Made by a program: the position numbers and the translations under genes
Part shown: positions 46,491 to 56,995 of the stretch, piece by piece
Numbering within the stretch: position 1 is the stretch's first letter
Layout of the letters: each line of letters opens with the position of its first letter
Notes under the pieces: model-generated
Seen by the model: only the letters and a program-made list of their open reading frames with translations
The model's database searches: none
Told to the model about the DNA's origin: nothing
Assembly: GCF_042477335.2 (NCBI RefSeq)
Contig: NC_091262.1
Location: 70,604,001-70,668,000, forward strand
Source: Ovis canadensis
Lineage: Eukaryota > Chordata > Mammalia > Artiodactyla > Bovidae
DNA: 64,000 bases
Direction of reading: 5' to 3'

Positions 46491-46889
46491 TGATAAATAA
46501 AATAACACACATCCTGCAAAAACAGTGACTTTTGTAACTGACTCTGTTAAACCGGCACTTATCTAAGGGTCTGGCTCCCCTTTGATTTGGGGTTCCTTGA
46601 AAGCAGGAACTGGATAGTACACATATTTTGGTTGTTTTGTTCTCTGACTGGCACTTGGCACTGATCCTGCACTCGGTGGGTGTGTATTTATTTAATTAAA
46701 CAGACCTGGCCTTGTTCCAAAAAGGATTTTACATGGACTTAACCCCTAGCACACTCTAACTAGGTGCTCAATGGCCAGGGAAAGAAGTCATTCCCAGGGG
46801 CTGAGGCCCTCTGGCTCAAGGTCCCCACCACCTGCTTGCACCTGGATAACAACTCAGCGGCTGCTCTTCTGAAATTCTGCCTCCTGCCC
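46491..46889. other. Unassigned sequence upstream of the CpG island
   Basis: No repeat recognised. CpG density starts to rise near 46900. Confidence 0.4.
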
Positions 46890-47982
46890 CATTTTTGAAG
46901 CGGTTTACGCTAGAGGGCCGATCAGAGAGAAGGAGGAAAAACAAAACCAAGCCCAGAAAGCCCCGTGAAACGGTACGGCTCCAGAACATCAAAAGCTCAA
47001 CTCTCCGCGGCGGGGCGGCAGAACTCTCGGGTTTCTCTCCAACGGGTCTCCTGCGTTTTGCAGGTCAGCGTTGCGCCCCCGCCGCCGGCTCCCCCGCCCG
47101 CCCCGAGAGCCCTGCAGGAGCTGGTCCCCGCGGGCGCGGGCGCTTGTTGGCTTGGTGCAAGCGTGTTTGTTATCTCAGCTCGAGCAATTAATCTTCTCCT
47201 GCATCTCCCGCCCCGCGGGGGTGTAGGGGCCTCGGGTCGCCTCGGGGGTCGTGCAGAGCCCGGACTAGAGCGATCGTTCTACGGAAACCCTCGTTTCCAG
47301 AGTCCCTGCGGTGCCATAACCTGTTCCTCTCTGCAGCAGCCCCGCAGGGTTAGAGAAGGGCTAGTTTCGGCTCCGTTGGGGCAGGGGGAGAGAAAAAGGG
47401 AGAAGGAGGGCGACTGTGTGGGTCAGTAGCTGAGCCTCGCCGGGGAAGGGAGGAGCGCACCGGCGAGTGCGCCCTAGGGGAGGAGTACACGTGTTGGGGA
47501 GGAGGGGCGGGAGGGGAGGAGAAGGGAGGCGAGAGCTGCAGGCGGGAGGCGCCGCGGCCTCACAGACGCAGGCGCCGGTAGCCGGAGACAAAGTTCCCGG
47601 GGAGAGCTCGCCCCCGGAGGGCCGACGTCTAGGCGGCTCGCGGCGAGGGTCGCAAAGGTCCCGCGCGTCCAGTCTGCCTCCCCACTTGAACGCACTGGGC
47701 CGGCCAGGCTCCGCTCGCCGGGAAGCAGGGGAGCATCGCTGGCCGGCGACCGCCGCCAAACTTGGAGCGGGAGGATGCTACGAGTGGGAGCGGCGGCGCG
47801 GCGCGCGGGGGCTCACTGAGTGCTCCCGCGGGCGCCCCGGGGCACTGCTCCCAGGGCTGCGGCCGGGCGAGGGCGCCGAGGCTGAGCGGGCAGGTAGCGG
47901 CACCAACGCCGGGACTGCGCCAGCCCTGCGATCCAGGGCCGCCAGCGCCACCGTGCCGGCGTCGCCTCCTTGCCGCCGAGCC

Positions 47983-48021
47983 ATGGTGCGCGGAGCGCGC
48001 ACACCGCGCGCGGGACTCTGA
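47983..48021 (+). CDS. Upstream ORF 1 in the SLC24A4 leader (12 codons)
   Basis: An ATG in strong context (G at -3, G at +4) opens MVRGARTPRAGL and stops at 48021, 203 bp before the main ATG. It is functional only if the transcript starts upstream of 47983. No peptide function is implied; its role would be to lower initiation at the main start. Confidence 0.4.
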   Translation: MVRGARTPRAGL

Positions 48022-48088
48022 GCTCCGGCTGCGCCGCGCCCCCCCCCACCTCCTCTCTCTGCTTCCCTGCCGAGCTCGCCCGCTGACC

Positions 48089-48121
48089 ATGAACCTTTGG
48101 CCTGGAGCCCCTGGCCTCTGA
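48089..48121 (+). CDS. Upstream ORF 2 in the SLC24A4 leader (10 codons)
   Basis: ATG at 48089 with context gaccATGa (A at -3) encodes MNLWPGAPGL and stops at 48121. It is out of frame with the main ATG and ends 103 bp before it, allowing reinitiation. Its use depends on the transcript start. Confidence 0.45.
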   Translation: MNLWPGAPGL

Positions 48122-48224
48122 GCCTCGAGTCGCCCGCTCCAGTCCACGCCGCTCGGCCCCAGATAGCACTCCGGCCGCTGGGGCTCCCCATCCTCTGTCA
48201 GAGACGGCATCCAGGCGCTGCGGG

Positions 48225-48354
48225 ATGGCGCTCCGCGGGCCCCCTGGGCCGCGCAAAGTTCGCAGGAGGCGAGAGATGCTGCCGCAGCAAGTTGGCTTTG
48301 TGTGCGCGATTTTGGCCCTGGTGTGCTGTGCGTCTGGCCTCTTTGGCAGCTGGG
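48225..48354 (+). CDS. SLC24A4: SLC24A4 coding exon 1 (NCKX4 N-terminus)
   Basis: NCKX4 is a plasma-membrane exchanger that moves sodium in one direction against calcium plus potassium. It is known from olfactory neurons, brain and enamel-forming ameloblasts. This exon encodes residues 1-43 plus the first base of codon 44. A basic cluster (RKVRRRRE, residues 10-17) precedes a hydrophobic segment (about 23-41), which in this family acts as an N-terminal signal sequence. MLPQQVGFVCA (18-28) and LVCCASGLFGS (32-42) match mammalian NCKX4 as I recall it. The ATG at 48225 is in good context (G at -3, G at +4), and a second in-frame ATG at 48276 (Met18) could serve as an alternative start. The donor gtaggt follows at 48355. 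The related SLC24A3 also has an N-terminal signal, but the text fits SLC24A4 better. Confidence 0.93.
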
Positions 48355-49227
48355 GTAGGTAATGGTGCGGGCCTGCCCGGGGAGTTGGGGGGTTTGGGCT
48401 GGAAAACCGCGGAACAGTTCTGGGAGGTGTTCCCTCTTTTCCCAGCCAGGTTAGCTCCAAGGGTTCATCCAGTCCCCTCCCCATCAGGCAGGTAGAGCGC
48501 ACCCAGGAGGGCTGATGGCTACGCTCCGAGCGCTGGTGCCTGTTCCCCTGAGCTGCGCGTGGCCGCTGGGGGCTCAGAACGCGGCTGCAGGTCTGTGTTA
48601 CTAAGACGAAAGCATGAACCACTGGCCCCTCGGCGTCAGAGTTCTGTCCCTGGGGGTGCCCAGGGAGTGTGGGGAGCGCAGCGGCAAGGTCCATGTATGG
48701 ATTCTCTTGGCTTGGGGCGGACGAGACTGAATGGACCACCTTCCAGTTTTGCAGAGCACGGAAGATTGTTCTCCGCGTCCCTCGAAAACCCAGGTTTTGA
48801 GTCTCAGCTCTCGCCCCCGCCCCTGCCGAAGGGGCGCCCGGGGTGTCCTGACGCGTCCTCCCCAAACCCTGAAAATGGTGGGGCAGTCTGTCCCCTGGGG
48901 AGGTTGCCGCTGTGTTTCAAAATCACTTTTCAACTCCTCTTAATCCCCGCGGAATTAGACTGTTGGTGCCTGGAACCACTATCCACACGCCTTCCAACCG
49001 AGAAGAGACAAGGAAATTTGGGAGTTGCTTAGGATATGCAAATTTAAGATGGAGAGAAAAAGAAACTTACAAAAAATGTTAGGGATGGGGTAGGGCATGT
49101 GAGCCCAGGTGGAACCTTCAAAAGACATTCAGAGTGGCTAACGTTCCCATTATATGGGTGCTGGGGACCTTTTAGTGTTGTTTTTAATATTCTATTTTGA
49201 TTTTTAATGTTCTCTGGCAACTTTATT

Positions 49228-49325
49228 TCAACTTTTCAATTGAAGTATAGTTGATTGATAATGTGTTAGTTTCAGGTGTACAGCAAAGTGATTCGGTTAT
49301 ACATATATGTGCATATGTATGTATG
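49228..49325 (-). mobile_element. Short L1 3-prime tail fragment in intron 1
   Basis: 'ttcaattgaagtatagttga' and 'gttagtttcaggtgtacagc' are the reversed L1 3-prime end, followed by ATGT-rich simple sequence. Confidence 0.78.
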
Positions 49326-49824
49326 TGTGTATTTTCAAACATTTAAGAAAACGAAAGAAATGCTGTGATTTAACAATCAGGATATGGGGAATAAAGCAGA
49401 TGGTACCTTCTTGAGTAGTTAGGGACAATTTAGAGAGGCTCATAGTGATTGATAAAAATCAGGTGGCGCTTCATTAAACTTTATACAGCCTTTCAAAACT
49501 CAAACTTCGTGATTTGAGGATGAAAGATTAAACAAAACTTGCCCTTTCCAAAAGAAATCCAGAAAGGTTATTTGAACACCATAGTACCTGGTGCTTTGCA
49601 ATTGGGCAAGTTGATGTGTTTTCTCCCTCAACTACACACTAGAAATAACAAAATACCTAGAGGCTCTTAGATGTCAGCTTTATAGAAGAGGTATTATTAC
49701 CCAGCTGAAGCAGTGTGCACCTCAGGAGAGGTAAAGGAATACTTTAAAGGTCTTAAAGTGAGAATTATTTTTTATTTGCTGGATCAGGAAGGCCTTTAGA
49801 AGTTCAACTGCGCTTGGTCATCAG

Positions 49825-49995
49825 CATCCACTCCAGTGATCTTCCTTGTTACTCAGTATGGCCCTTGGACCATCAGAATCAGTGTCACCTGGGAGCTTGT
49901 TAGTGTAGAAGTCCAGGTCCTGGCTCAGACCTACTGAATCAGAATGTGCATTGTAACAAGGTTCCCGGGTGATTTGTATGCACATTCGAGGGTGC
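49825..49995 (+). mobile_element. MER5A hAT-Charlie element in intron 1
   Basis: 'ggcccttggaccatcagaat', 'cacctgggagcttgttagtg', 'agacctactgaatcagaatg' and 'aaggttcccgggtgatttg' follow MER5A in order. Confidence 0.88.
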
Positions 49996-50393
49996 AAAGT
50001 CCCAGGACAGACCCCATCACCTTTCTCCACCTGTTTGCTGACTATCTTTCAGGACCGGGATACCTGAGCATGTTTACTGGCCAAGAACTTAACGGTCGCC
50101 TGTCTAAACCCTGTATTGCACTTGTGAGGGGCTGAGACCAAAGCAATCTTGGCCAAGGTCAGAGCACATGCTGACCTATCTGGGACTGGAAACAATGAAC
50201 TAGATCTAGGAAACAGATTACTGTAGGTGAGCAGGTGATCCTGTGCTTCCAGTCACTGTATCATCCCTGCAGATAGCTTTAAATAGTCAAACAGGGCTGT
50301 TGCTGACAGAGCTAGATATATGCTGTAAGGCCATTGTGAGAATGTAGGTGCCATGTTGATCTCATGGTGTTTGTGACTTATTTTCCAATCCAG

Positions 50394-50504
50394 GGCACAG
50401 AACAGCTTCTGTGAGCAAATATGTTCTCCCAGACACATGGAGAAATAGAAGGCTGATGGCACCAGTGAATGGGACTGAGGCAGCCAAGAATTGCACAGAT
50501 CCTG
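50394..50504 (+). CDS. SLC24A4: SLC24A4 coding exon 2
   Basis: This 111-bp exon is flanked by cag at 50391-50393 and gtaaga from 50505. It enters and leaves in phase 1, matching the exon 1 donor. It completes codon 44 (Gly) and encodes residues 45-80 plus one base of codon 81. The text includes VLPDTWRNRRLMAPVNGT and KNCTDP, matching the NCKX4 extracellular N-terminal region. Two N-glycosylation sequons are visible, N69-G-T and N76-C-T. No transmembrane exchanger segment is encoded yet; the alpha-repeat transport domains lie in later exons outside the window. Confidence 0.93.
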
Positions 50505-51267
50505 GTAAGAGAGTCTTCCCAAGGCATTTGACTTGGCCTCAAGATGGTATGGATGTAGACAGTCGTAACCAGAGCTGAGAAAAGATGGTTTTGTGACCCT
50601 GAATGGGAAAGGGTAGCAATAAGGAGCTGAAAGGTAACATACAGACATGAATCAGTTGTGCTGCTAAGCAACTCACATTCTTTATCCAACAGCTGAAAAG
50701 GTCACATTTGAGAGTTTTCCATTTTCAGTTTTTGCTCTCACAGTGCTACTAAAGGGTCAGTGTTCTGCCCCGACCCCCCATTTTGTTTGTCTGGATGTCT
50801 TCATTTTCTCTCCCTTTTGCTCGCTGAGTCCATCTGATGGAACTCCAGGGGCAGCACACCCAGCTGCTTGGGGAGAGGACACTTTGGGATGACCCACCAG
50901 GTCATACCACCCAGGGTCGCTGCAGGGGTGGGACACACTGGGACCCCTTCTTTGGGAGAGGAATTCCAGGTATCATTGCAACCTGAGAGATGGTTCTGCT
51001 TGCCCTGGGAGGTGGTTTGATGTTCCTCTTCAGACTTCTCCAGGGAGTCAGAGGCTGTAGGGACCCAGTCTTGTCTGTTCTTCTTGCCAGACACAGGCTT
51101 TGCTTAAACGGGTAGAGATTTCTTCCCAGGAGCTGTACTGGCCAGCTAATAGAAGCTCAGACAGGCCAGTCCTAGGTTTTAGCTTCAGCCCCCAAACTTG
51201 GGGCCCCTTGTGCAAAGGACTCAATGGGATGATGCATTTGAAAGCTCTTTGGGAACCATGAAGTTTT

Positions 51268-52020
51268 ATCTTATTTAAAGTAATTGAAGTATAGTTCATT
51301 TCTAATGTGTTAGTTTCAAGTGTATAGCAAGGTGATTCAGTTATATGTATATGTCTATTATCTTTCAGATTCTTTTCCATTTAGGTTATTTTAGAGTGTT
51401 GAGTATAGTCCCGCATACAGGCTTATACTATAAACCTTGCTGTTTACCTATTTTATATATAGTAGTGTGTATATGTTAGTCCCAAGCACCTAATTTACCC
51501 CCACCTCCTCTCTATCCCCTGTGGTAACTGTAAGTTTCTTTCTAAGCCTATGAGTCTATGTCTGTTTTATACATAAGTTCATTTGTATCATTTTTTAAGC
51601 TTCCATATATAAGTGATATGATATTTGTCTTTCTTGCTTGATATGATAATCCCTAGGTCCATCCACGTTGCTGCAAATGGCCTTATTTCACTCTTTTTTT
51701 TTTTAATAGCCAAGCAATATTCCCTTGTGTGTATATCTTCTTTATCCATTCATCTGTTGATAACATTTAGGTTGCTTCTGTGTCTTGGGTGTTGTAAATA
51801 GCTCTGCTATGAACATTGGGGAACATGGGGTGCATATCTTTTCAAATTATAGTTTTCTCTGGATATATGCCCAGGAGTGGGAGTGCAGGATCACGTGGTA
51901 ACTCTATGTTTAGTTTTTTAAGGAACCTCCATACTGTTCTCCATGGTGGTTTCACCAATTTACATTCCCACCGAGGGTGTAGGAGGGTTCCTTTTTCTCC
52001 ACACTCTATGGAGGTTTTAT
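51268..52020 (-). mobile_element. L1 3-prime fragment in intron 2
   Basis: 'taattgaagtatagttcatt', 'gttagtttcaagtgtatagc', 'catccacgttgctgcaaatg' and 'ggaacctccatactgttctc' give the antisense L1 3-prime UTR and ORF2 end. No open frame of note remains. Confidence 0.88.
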
Positions 52021-52249
52021 TTTAGATGGATACCACTCAGCTTTTCCACCAAGTTGCCAAGCAAGCCAGTCTTTTTAGATGTCTGTTTTCTTACCTGTAA
52101 AATGGGAAGAATAGAACTTGGCCCTCCTACTCTAGGGTGGTTAGAAGAACTGGGTGAGGCTCTGCATGGGGCTGTATGAAAAAGGAACTAGAAACCCAGG
52201 CCAAAGGAACAGGTTAGGAGGCAGTCTTCCCATGACTTATTCTCATGGG

Positions 52250-52476
52250 AGTGCCAGCAAAGCAGTGCTGTGCTCCATTGTATCCAACACTTTGCGACCC
52301 CATGGACTGTAGCCCACCAGCCTCCTCTGTCCATGGGATTCTCCAGGCAAGAATACTGGAGTGAGTTGCCATTTCCTTCTCCAGGGGATCTTCCCCACCC
52401 AGGGACTGAACCCGCATCTCTTGTGTCTCCTGCATTGGCAGGCAGATTCTTTACCACTAGCGCCACCTGGGAAGCC
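52250..52476 (-). mobile_element. Bov-tA SINE in intron 2
   Basis: Antisense Bov-A body and head ('ccactagcgccacctggg'). The 14-bp target duplication with two mismatches is cttattctcatggg at 52236-52249 and cttattttcatagg at 52477-52490. Confidence 0.92.
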
Positions 52477-53349
52477 CTTATTTTCATAGGCAAGTCTTAT
52501 CCACATTTTACAGGTGGGTAAATACCTAGGGAGGAGACAGGAGGCACTCAAAGTCACGAAACTTTTAAGTGGGAAGCTGGTCCGGGAACCTAGGCCTGTA
52601 GGTCTGAAATGTTTGGTTAGTTCCACGCACCGATGAAGGCCAGGGCCTTCCCTCAAAGCCTGTTTTCAACACCATCAACTTCCCTTCCCTCAGAGTGCTG
52701 TCAGAGGAGTCCATCTGGGACACAGAGGTTTAGCTAAATCTCTGAATTGTTCACCCTCTGCTTGATGGGGATGGGGCCGGGTGAACTCGCAGAAAAGCAG
52801 CTGGGATTCCCTTTGAACTCCCACCTGTCCTGGTGACCCAGTGGGCAGTGGTGCTGTCCTGTCTTTCACCTCCCTCAGCACATTCTTCCAGCAGCAGGAA
52901 GTGGCTGACGCATGTGTGGGACTAACCCGTGAACATGGGTACAGCCAGAAACTGTGGCTGGGGCCCGTCCTCTCATTCCAGTCTCCTGAGATGCTAAAAT
53001 CAGCACTATCCATGTGGGGAATGCTTTTTCACCCTGGGTAAAGAGGGGGAGTGCATTCTGCACTGATTTCTAGCTCACCAAGCTCTCATCTTGGACTGGC
53101 TATGTCTTCCTCCTATAGCTTCTGTCACGTGTAGTCTGGGCACAGTGGCTGACTCAGGGCCCCGTTTCTTAGGTTAGAGTCTCCGATGCCCTACTGTTGC
53201 TCCTATCTCTTCAGTGTACTGTCTGATCAAAAATTATTCCACTAACTATGGGACAGTCAGCCCTAGATGGCAGGAATGCCTGGTTTTGTCCCTGTTCAAA
53301 GAAGGAAGCAGGGAAACTGGCAAAATGTTTAGCAACAAGTCACTTGAAT

Positions 53350-53545
53350 TGGGCTTCCCAGTTGGCACAAGTGGCAAAGAACCTGCCTGCCAATGCAAGA
53401 AACATAAGAGACACGGGTTTGATCCCTGGGTTGGGAAGACACCCTGGAGAAGGAAAGGGCAACTGACTCCAGTATTCTTGCCTGGTGAATCCCATGGACA
53501 GAGGAGCCTGGTGGGCTACAGTCCTTGGGGTTCCAAAGAGTTCAT
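53350..53545 (+). mobile_element. Bov-tA SINE, 3-prime truncated
   Basis: 'gggcttcccagttggcacaa' head and Bov-A body up to 'cttggggttccaaagagttc'. The usual 'cggacacgactgagcgac' end is missing. Confidence 0.88.
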
Positions 53546-54848
53546 TTTGTATCAACTGTTTCTGGGATCGTGTCCTGCACATCAGAAAGGACTTGGTAAA
53601 TATTGGTCAGGTGATGGAATGAAAGTGCCCTTTCCAACATTAAACACCTCAGTGTTTTTGCAAAGGTGGGGAACACAAGGCTCAAAAGTTTAGTGACTTC
53701 CCAGGATCTCTTGGCCGCCATGAACATCCTGGGGTCACCTGGCTCTGATCGCATGCCCTCCCTATTGTACTTGCCCCTGCTCTCCGCCCAGGCCAGGTGG
53801 GGCTGAAGCCTGAGTTCCCTTCCAGCCTCTTCATCCGAGGACCATGAGACTATCTAGCCCCCTTTCCATTTCACAAGTGGGCGCTTGGTGGAGATAGAGG
53901 CAAGTATAAGAGGCAGCCCTTGTCATCAAGCAGATCGTAATCAAGTAGAGAAGACAGAGTCTCAACCCAGGGGACTCGGTGACGTGGGAGGACTGCAGAG
54001 GTCCTCCAGGCAGCAGCCTCACAGGACCACATCAGGGGCTTGGAGAATGGCGAATGAGTCCAAGGCAGTTCTGCAGTGTCTGGGGGTCTGGATGAAGCAG
54101 GCCTCTGCTGCAGTGACGGAAAACTTTCCCAAGCTGGGTTTAGCCAAAAGGGGGGTTTATTGGTTGAGATCAAAGGTGAACTGTGATGCTCACTTTCTGC
54201 CTCTGAGCTCAGATATCATCCAGCATGCGGTGACCACAGCCCTGGCTTTAGGTCCTCCCAGACCCCAAAATGCTGGACAGAGTGCTGCTGGCTGAGGTGT
54301 TTCTGCAGAAGCCCCGAGGTTCTGGTGGGTTGGTGTGACTTGAGTCACATGACTTCCTTAAGCCAGCTGCTTGGCCAGGGGAGTGTTGGGCCTGGACCCG
54401 CTTAGAGTTAGGTCACAGGCTCTGTGTCTGGAGGGATGGGACTGAAGCTTCCTCCTCCAACACCTGAACTGCCCCTGGGAGCCGGCAGGGGTAGGCATTT
54501 TCAGGAGGTGGCTTTGTAGCAGTCCTGTTCTGGGGCTGCTGTGATGAAGGTGGACCAGAGCTCCCTACCAGTTAGTGTCAGGGTGCGGGGGGCAGTGGTG
54601 ACAAGGTGGCATTTGACGGCTGCCTTCTTTGCTACAAAGTTACAGGAGCTGCCTGTAAAGAACCACAAATTTCTTGCATCCTCTGAGAATCCACCGTGCA
54701 TCCCTCTCCACCAGTTAGACTGCCCCCTTTGTGACCTACCAAATGGGGTCTTTTAGGGATGTGGTCTCCCCATATGGTCTCTCCACATGTTTCTTCATGT
54801 GGAGCTTGAACAATGGCCTGCTGTGTCAGTTCCCAGACCAGAAGCATT

Positions 54849-54959
54849 GCCCGCAGTAGGTGTTCAGCAAACATTAGTTCACATTGCCTGCAGTAGGTGT
54901 TCAGCAAACATTAGTTCACATTGCCTGCAGTAGGTGTTCAGCAAACATTAGTTCATGTT
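54849..54959. repeat. 37-bp tandem repeat, three copies
   Basis: Units 54849-54885, 54886-54922 and 54923-54959 are nearly identical (caggtgttcagc-like core 'taggtgttcagcaaacatt'). The first differs at ccc/cct and the last at the end (cac/atg). The unit resembles an L2/MIR-style 'aggtgttcagcaaa' tail that has been triplicated. Confidence 0.93.
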
Positions 54960-55334
54960 TTCATAAGAACCTCCAGGAAGGAAACGTGTCTTATTTTCTC
55001 TCCCCTCAGAGTGCAACCTGTGCGTCTGTCAGAGAGATAGCTTTGTGTCCTAAAAACACAAATGGGACCCTGCTCTTGTCATCCCTTAAGCCTTGAGGTG
55101 GAAAGCGGGCTCTTTTCTCAGCCTGGGGTCATGTCTTCGTATCTCGGGAGTGTTTCTCTCTTGTTATTTGCACTTCAGTGTGATTCCCGCTTGCCCCCCT
55201 CCCCCCACCCCCCGCTGACCTCATCACGTTATCCCATGTTGTTTTTATGACATATGTCTCTGCTGTCTAAAATAATTTAGTTATTTCTCATCTGTCTCCC
55301 CTTGAGGGCTACCTAGCTCACTGCTCTATGTCCA

Positions 55335-55745
55335 GAAGAGCGATTCTTAACCCTGGCTGCACGTTCAGATCACTGAGCCCTTTATTTATTTCTGGTTGTC
55401 CTGAGTCTTCATTGCTGCACGTGGGCTTTCTTTAGTTGTGGAGAGCAGGGACCACTCCACGTTGTGGTACCCGGGCCTCTCTTGTTGTGGGGCTCTAGGG
55501 TGCACGGGCTTCAGTAGTTGCAGCACACAGGCTCGGTAGTTGAGGCACATGGGCTTAGTGACCCCGAGGCATGTGGAATCTTCCTGGACCAGGTATCAAA
55601 CCTGTGTTGCCTGCACTGACATGTGGATTCTTATCCACGTGCCACCAGGGAAGTCCCCACTGAGCACTGTTGAAATGCCCGGGCCCCACCCTGGAGTGTC
55701 TAATTGCCTTTGTCTGGGGTAGAGCCCAGAAATCAGGACTTATTC
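55335..55745 (+). mobile_element. hAT-Charlie-type MER element, split by CHR SINE
   Basis: The left part 'gcgattcttaaccctggctg' and the right part 'aaatgcccgggccccaccct' with 'tttgtctggggtagagccc' belong to one MER3/MER20-like element. The exact name is uncertain. Confidence 0.68.
55379..55657 (-). mobile_element. CHR-type SINE, long form
   Basis: An antisense CHR body of about 280 bp ends 'cgtgccaccagggaagtccc'. The 8-bp target duplication cactgagc lies at 55371-55378 and 55658-55665. Confidence 0.88.
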
Positions 55746-55799
55746 AGACCTCTCCAGCTTATTCCAAGTTGAAGCCAGAGTTGATGCACTTGCTGGGCT

Positions 55800-55955
55800 G
55801 GAGTCCTGCTGCTCAGTGTGGTTGGCATCACCTGGGAGCGTTAGGGATGCAGAGTTTCAGGCCCACCCCAGACCTACTGCAGGGTCAGAGCCTGCATCCT
55901 AACGGAATCCCCCAGGGCGCTCCCATGCCCACCGAAGGCCAGGCAGCGCTGGGTT
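55800..55955 (+). mobile_element. MER5A hAT-Charlie fragment
   Basis: 'ggttggcatcacctgggagc', 'aggcccaccccagacctact' and 'ggcagcgctgggttag' follow MER5A. Confidence 0.78.
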
Positions 55956-56235
55956 AGAACACCGTCTGCCACTTGTAGGCTTTCAGTATCTGAATGTTAA
56001 ATGAAGGCTTAGACTTGGTCTGACATAGTGATTTTCCTGAAACAGTTTGGTTTCTTTTTAAATGTAGGGAAGCTAAAAAACAAAAACAAAAAACCACAAG
56101 CTTCCTTTTGACCACTGAAGTCTATGGAAAAGTCATTTATTTTTCTTCCCTCAGAGGCACTGGGTCCCTCCCTACAAAATGCATGAAATAGGGATGAAGG
56201 GCAGTGACACTGAATCCTATGGGAACTACCTTAAT

Positions 56236-56995
56236 TTGGGCTGACAGAACAAAGCATTATAGGCTGGGTGGCTTAAAGAGCAGACATTTATTTTTTCAAA
56301 CATTGTTTTGGAGGATAATTGCTTTGCAATATTATGCTGGTTTCTGCCATATATCAACATGAATCGGCCATAGATATACGTATGTCCTCCCCCTCTTGAA
56401 GCTCCCTCCCATCTCCCATATCATCCCACCCCTCTAGGTTGTCACAGAGCTCTGGGTTGAGCTCCCTGTGTCCTACAGCAAATTCCCACTGGCTATGTAT
56501 TTTACATATGGTGATGTATATGTTTCCATACTACTCTCTCAATTCATCCCGCCTTCTCCTCCCCCACCATGTCCACAAATCTATTCTCCATGTCTGCATT
56601 TGCATTACTACCCTGCAAGTAGGTTTATCAGCAATATCTTTCTAGATTCCATATGCATGCATTAATATATGATATTTGTTCTTTCTCTTTCAAGAGCAGA
56701 CATTTATTTCTCGCAGTTCTGGAGCTGAGAAGTCTAAGATCAAGGAGTTGGCTAGTTCCATTCCTAGCTTGCAGATGGCTTTCTTCTTGCTGTGTGTCCG
56801 TATGGTGGAGAGAGAACTGGAGGTCTGGTCTCCCTTCCCTTTATTAGAAGGGCACTAATCCTGTCATGCGGACTCCACCCTCATGACCTCAAATAAATCT
56901 AATCGTTTCCCAAAGGCTGTACCTCCAAACACCATCACATTTGAGGGTTAGGGATTCAATGTAAGAGTTTCAGGGAGACACAAACCTTCAGTCTG
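56236..56995 (-). mobile_element. MaLR-type LTR, reverse, split by L1
   Basis: The left part 'gctgacagaacaaagcatta' and 'taggctgggtggcttaaaga' and the right part 'ctcgcagttctggagctgag', 'agaagggcactaatcctgtc' and 'accatcacatttgagggtta' read as one antisense LTR. Confidence 0.82.
56294..56691 (-). mobile_element. L1 (bovid) 3-prime end inside the LTR
   Basis: Antisense L1 3-prime UTR ('ggaggataattgctttgc', 'tatcaacatgaatcggcc'). The exact 18-bp target duplication aagagcagacatttattt lies at 56276-56293 and 56692-56709. Confidence 0.95.

Larger units (their letters stand above)
46890..48400 (+). promoter_or_regulatory. SLC24A4: CpG island promoter of SLC24A4
   Basis: CpG is dense from about 46.9 to 48.4 kb and sparse elsewhere in the window. 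GC-box-like runs occur (cccccgcccgccccg near 47090, and ggggcgggagggg near 47504), with a perfect E-box cacgtg at 47488-47493. I see no convincing TATA box, which suggests dispersed initiation. The transcription start cannot be placed by sequence alone; the leader lies somewhere within about 47.0-48.224 kb. It is the only CpG island in the window and sits directly on the first coding exon. Confidence 0.85.
48355..50393 (+). other. SLC24A4: SLC24A4 intron 1 (phase 1)
   Basis: Bounded by GT at 48355-48356 and AG at 50392-50393, about 2.0 kb. The first part is the downstream edge of the CpG island. It holds a short antisense L1 tail (49228-49325) and a MER5A (49825-49995); the rest is unassigned. 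The acceptor is preceded by 'ttattttccaatccag', a short pyrimidine-rich tract. Confidence 0.88.

Noticed and set aside
47467-48021. 184-codon + strand ORF in the SLC24A4 leader
   Set aside because: It overlaps other frames equally open because of GC content, and there is no recognisable protein. Only the short ATG-initiated upstream ORFs are kept.
47813-48865. 350-codon minus-strand ORF across the CpG island
   Set aside because: High GC removes stop codons by chance. The ORF runs antisense through the SLC24A4 leader, exon 1 and intron 1, and its composition is repetitive Gly/Arg/Pro/Ser with no family resemblance.
55190-55215. C-rich run as an i-motif or regulatory element
   Set aside because: A short low-complexity cccctcccccccacc-type tract with no supporting context.
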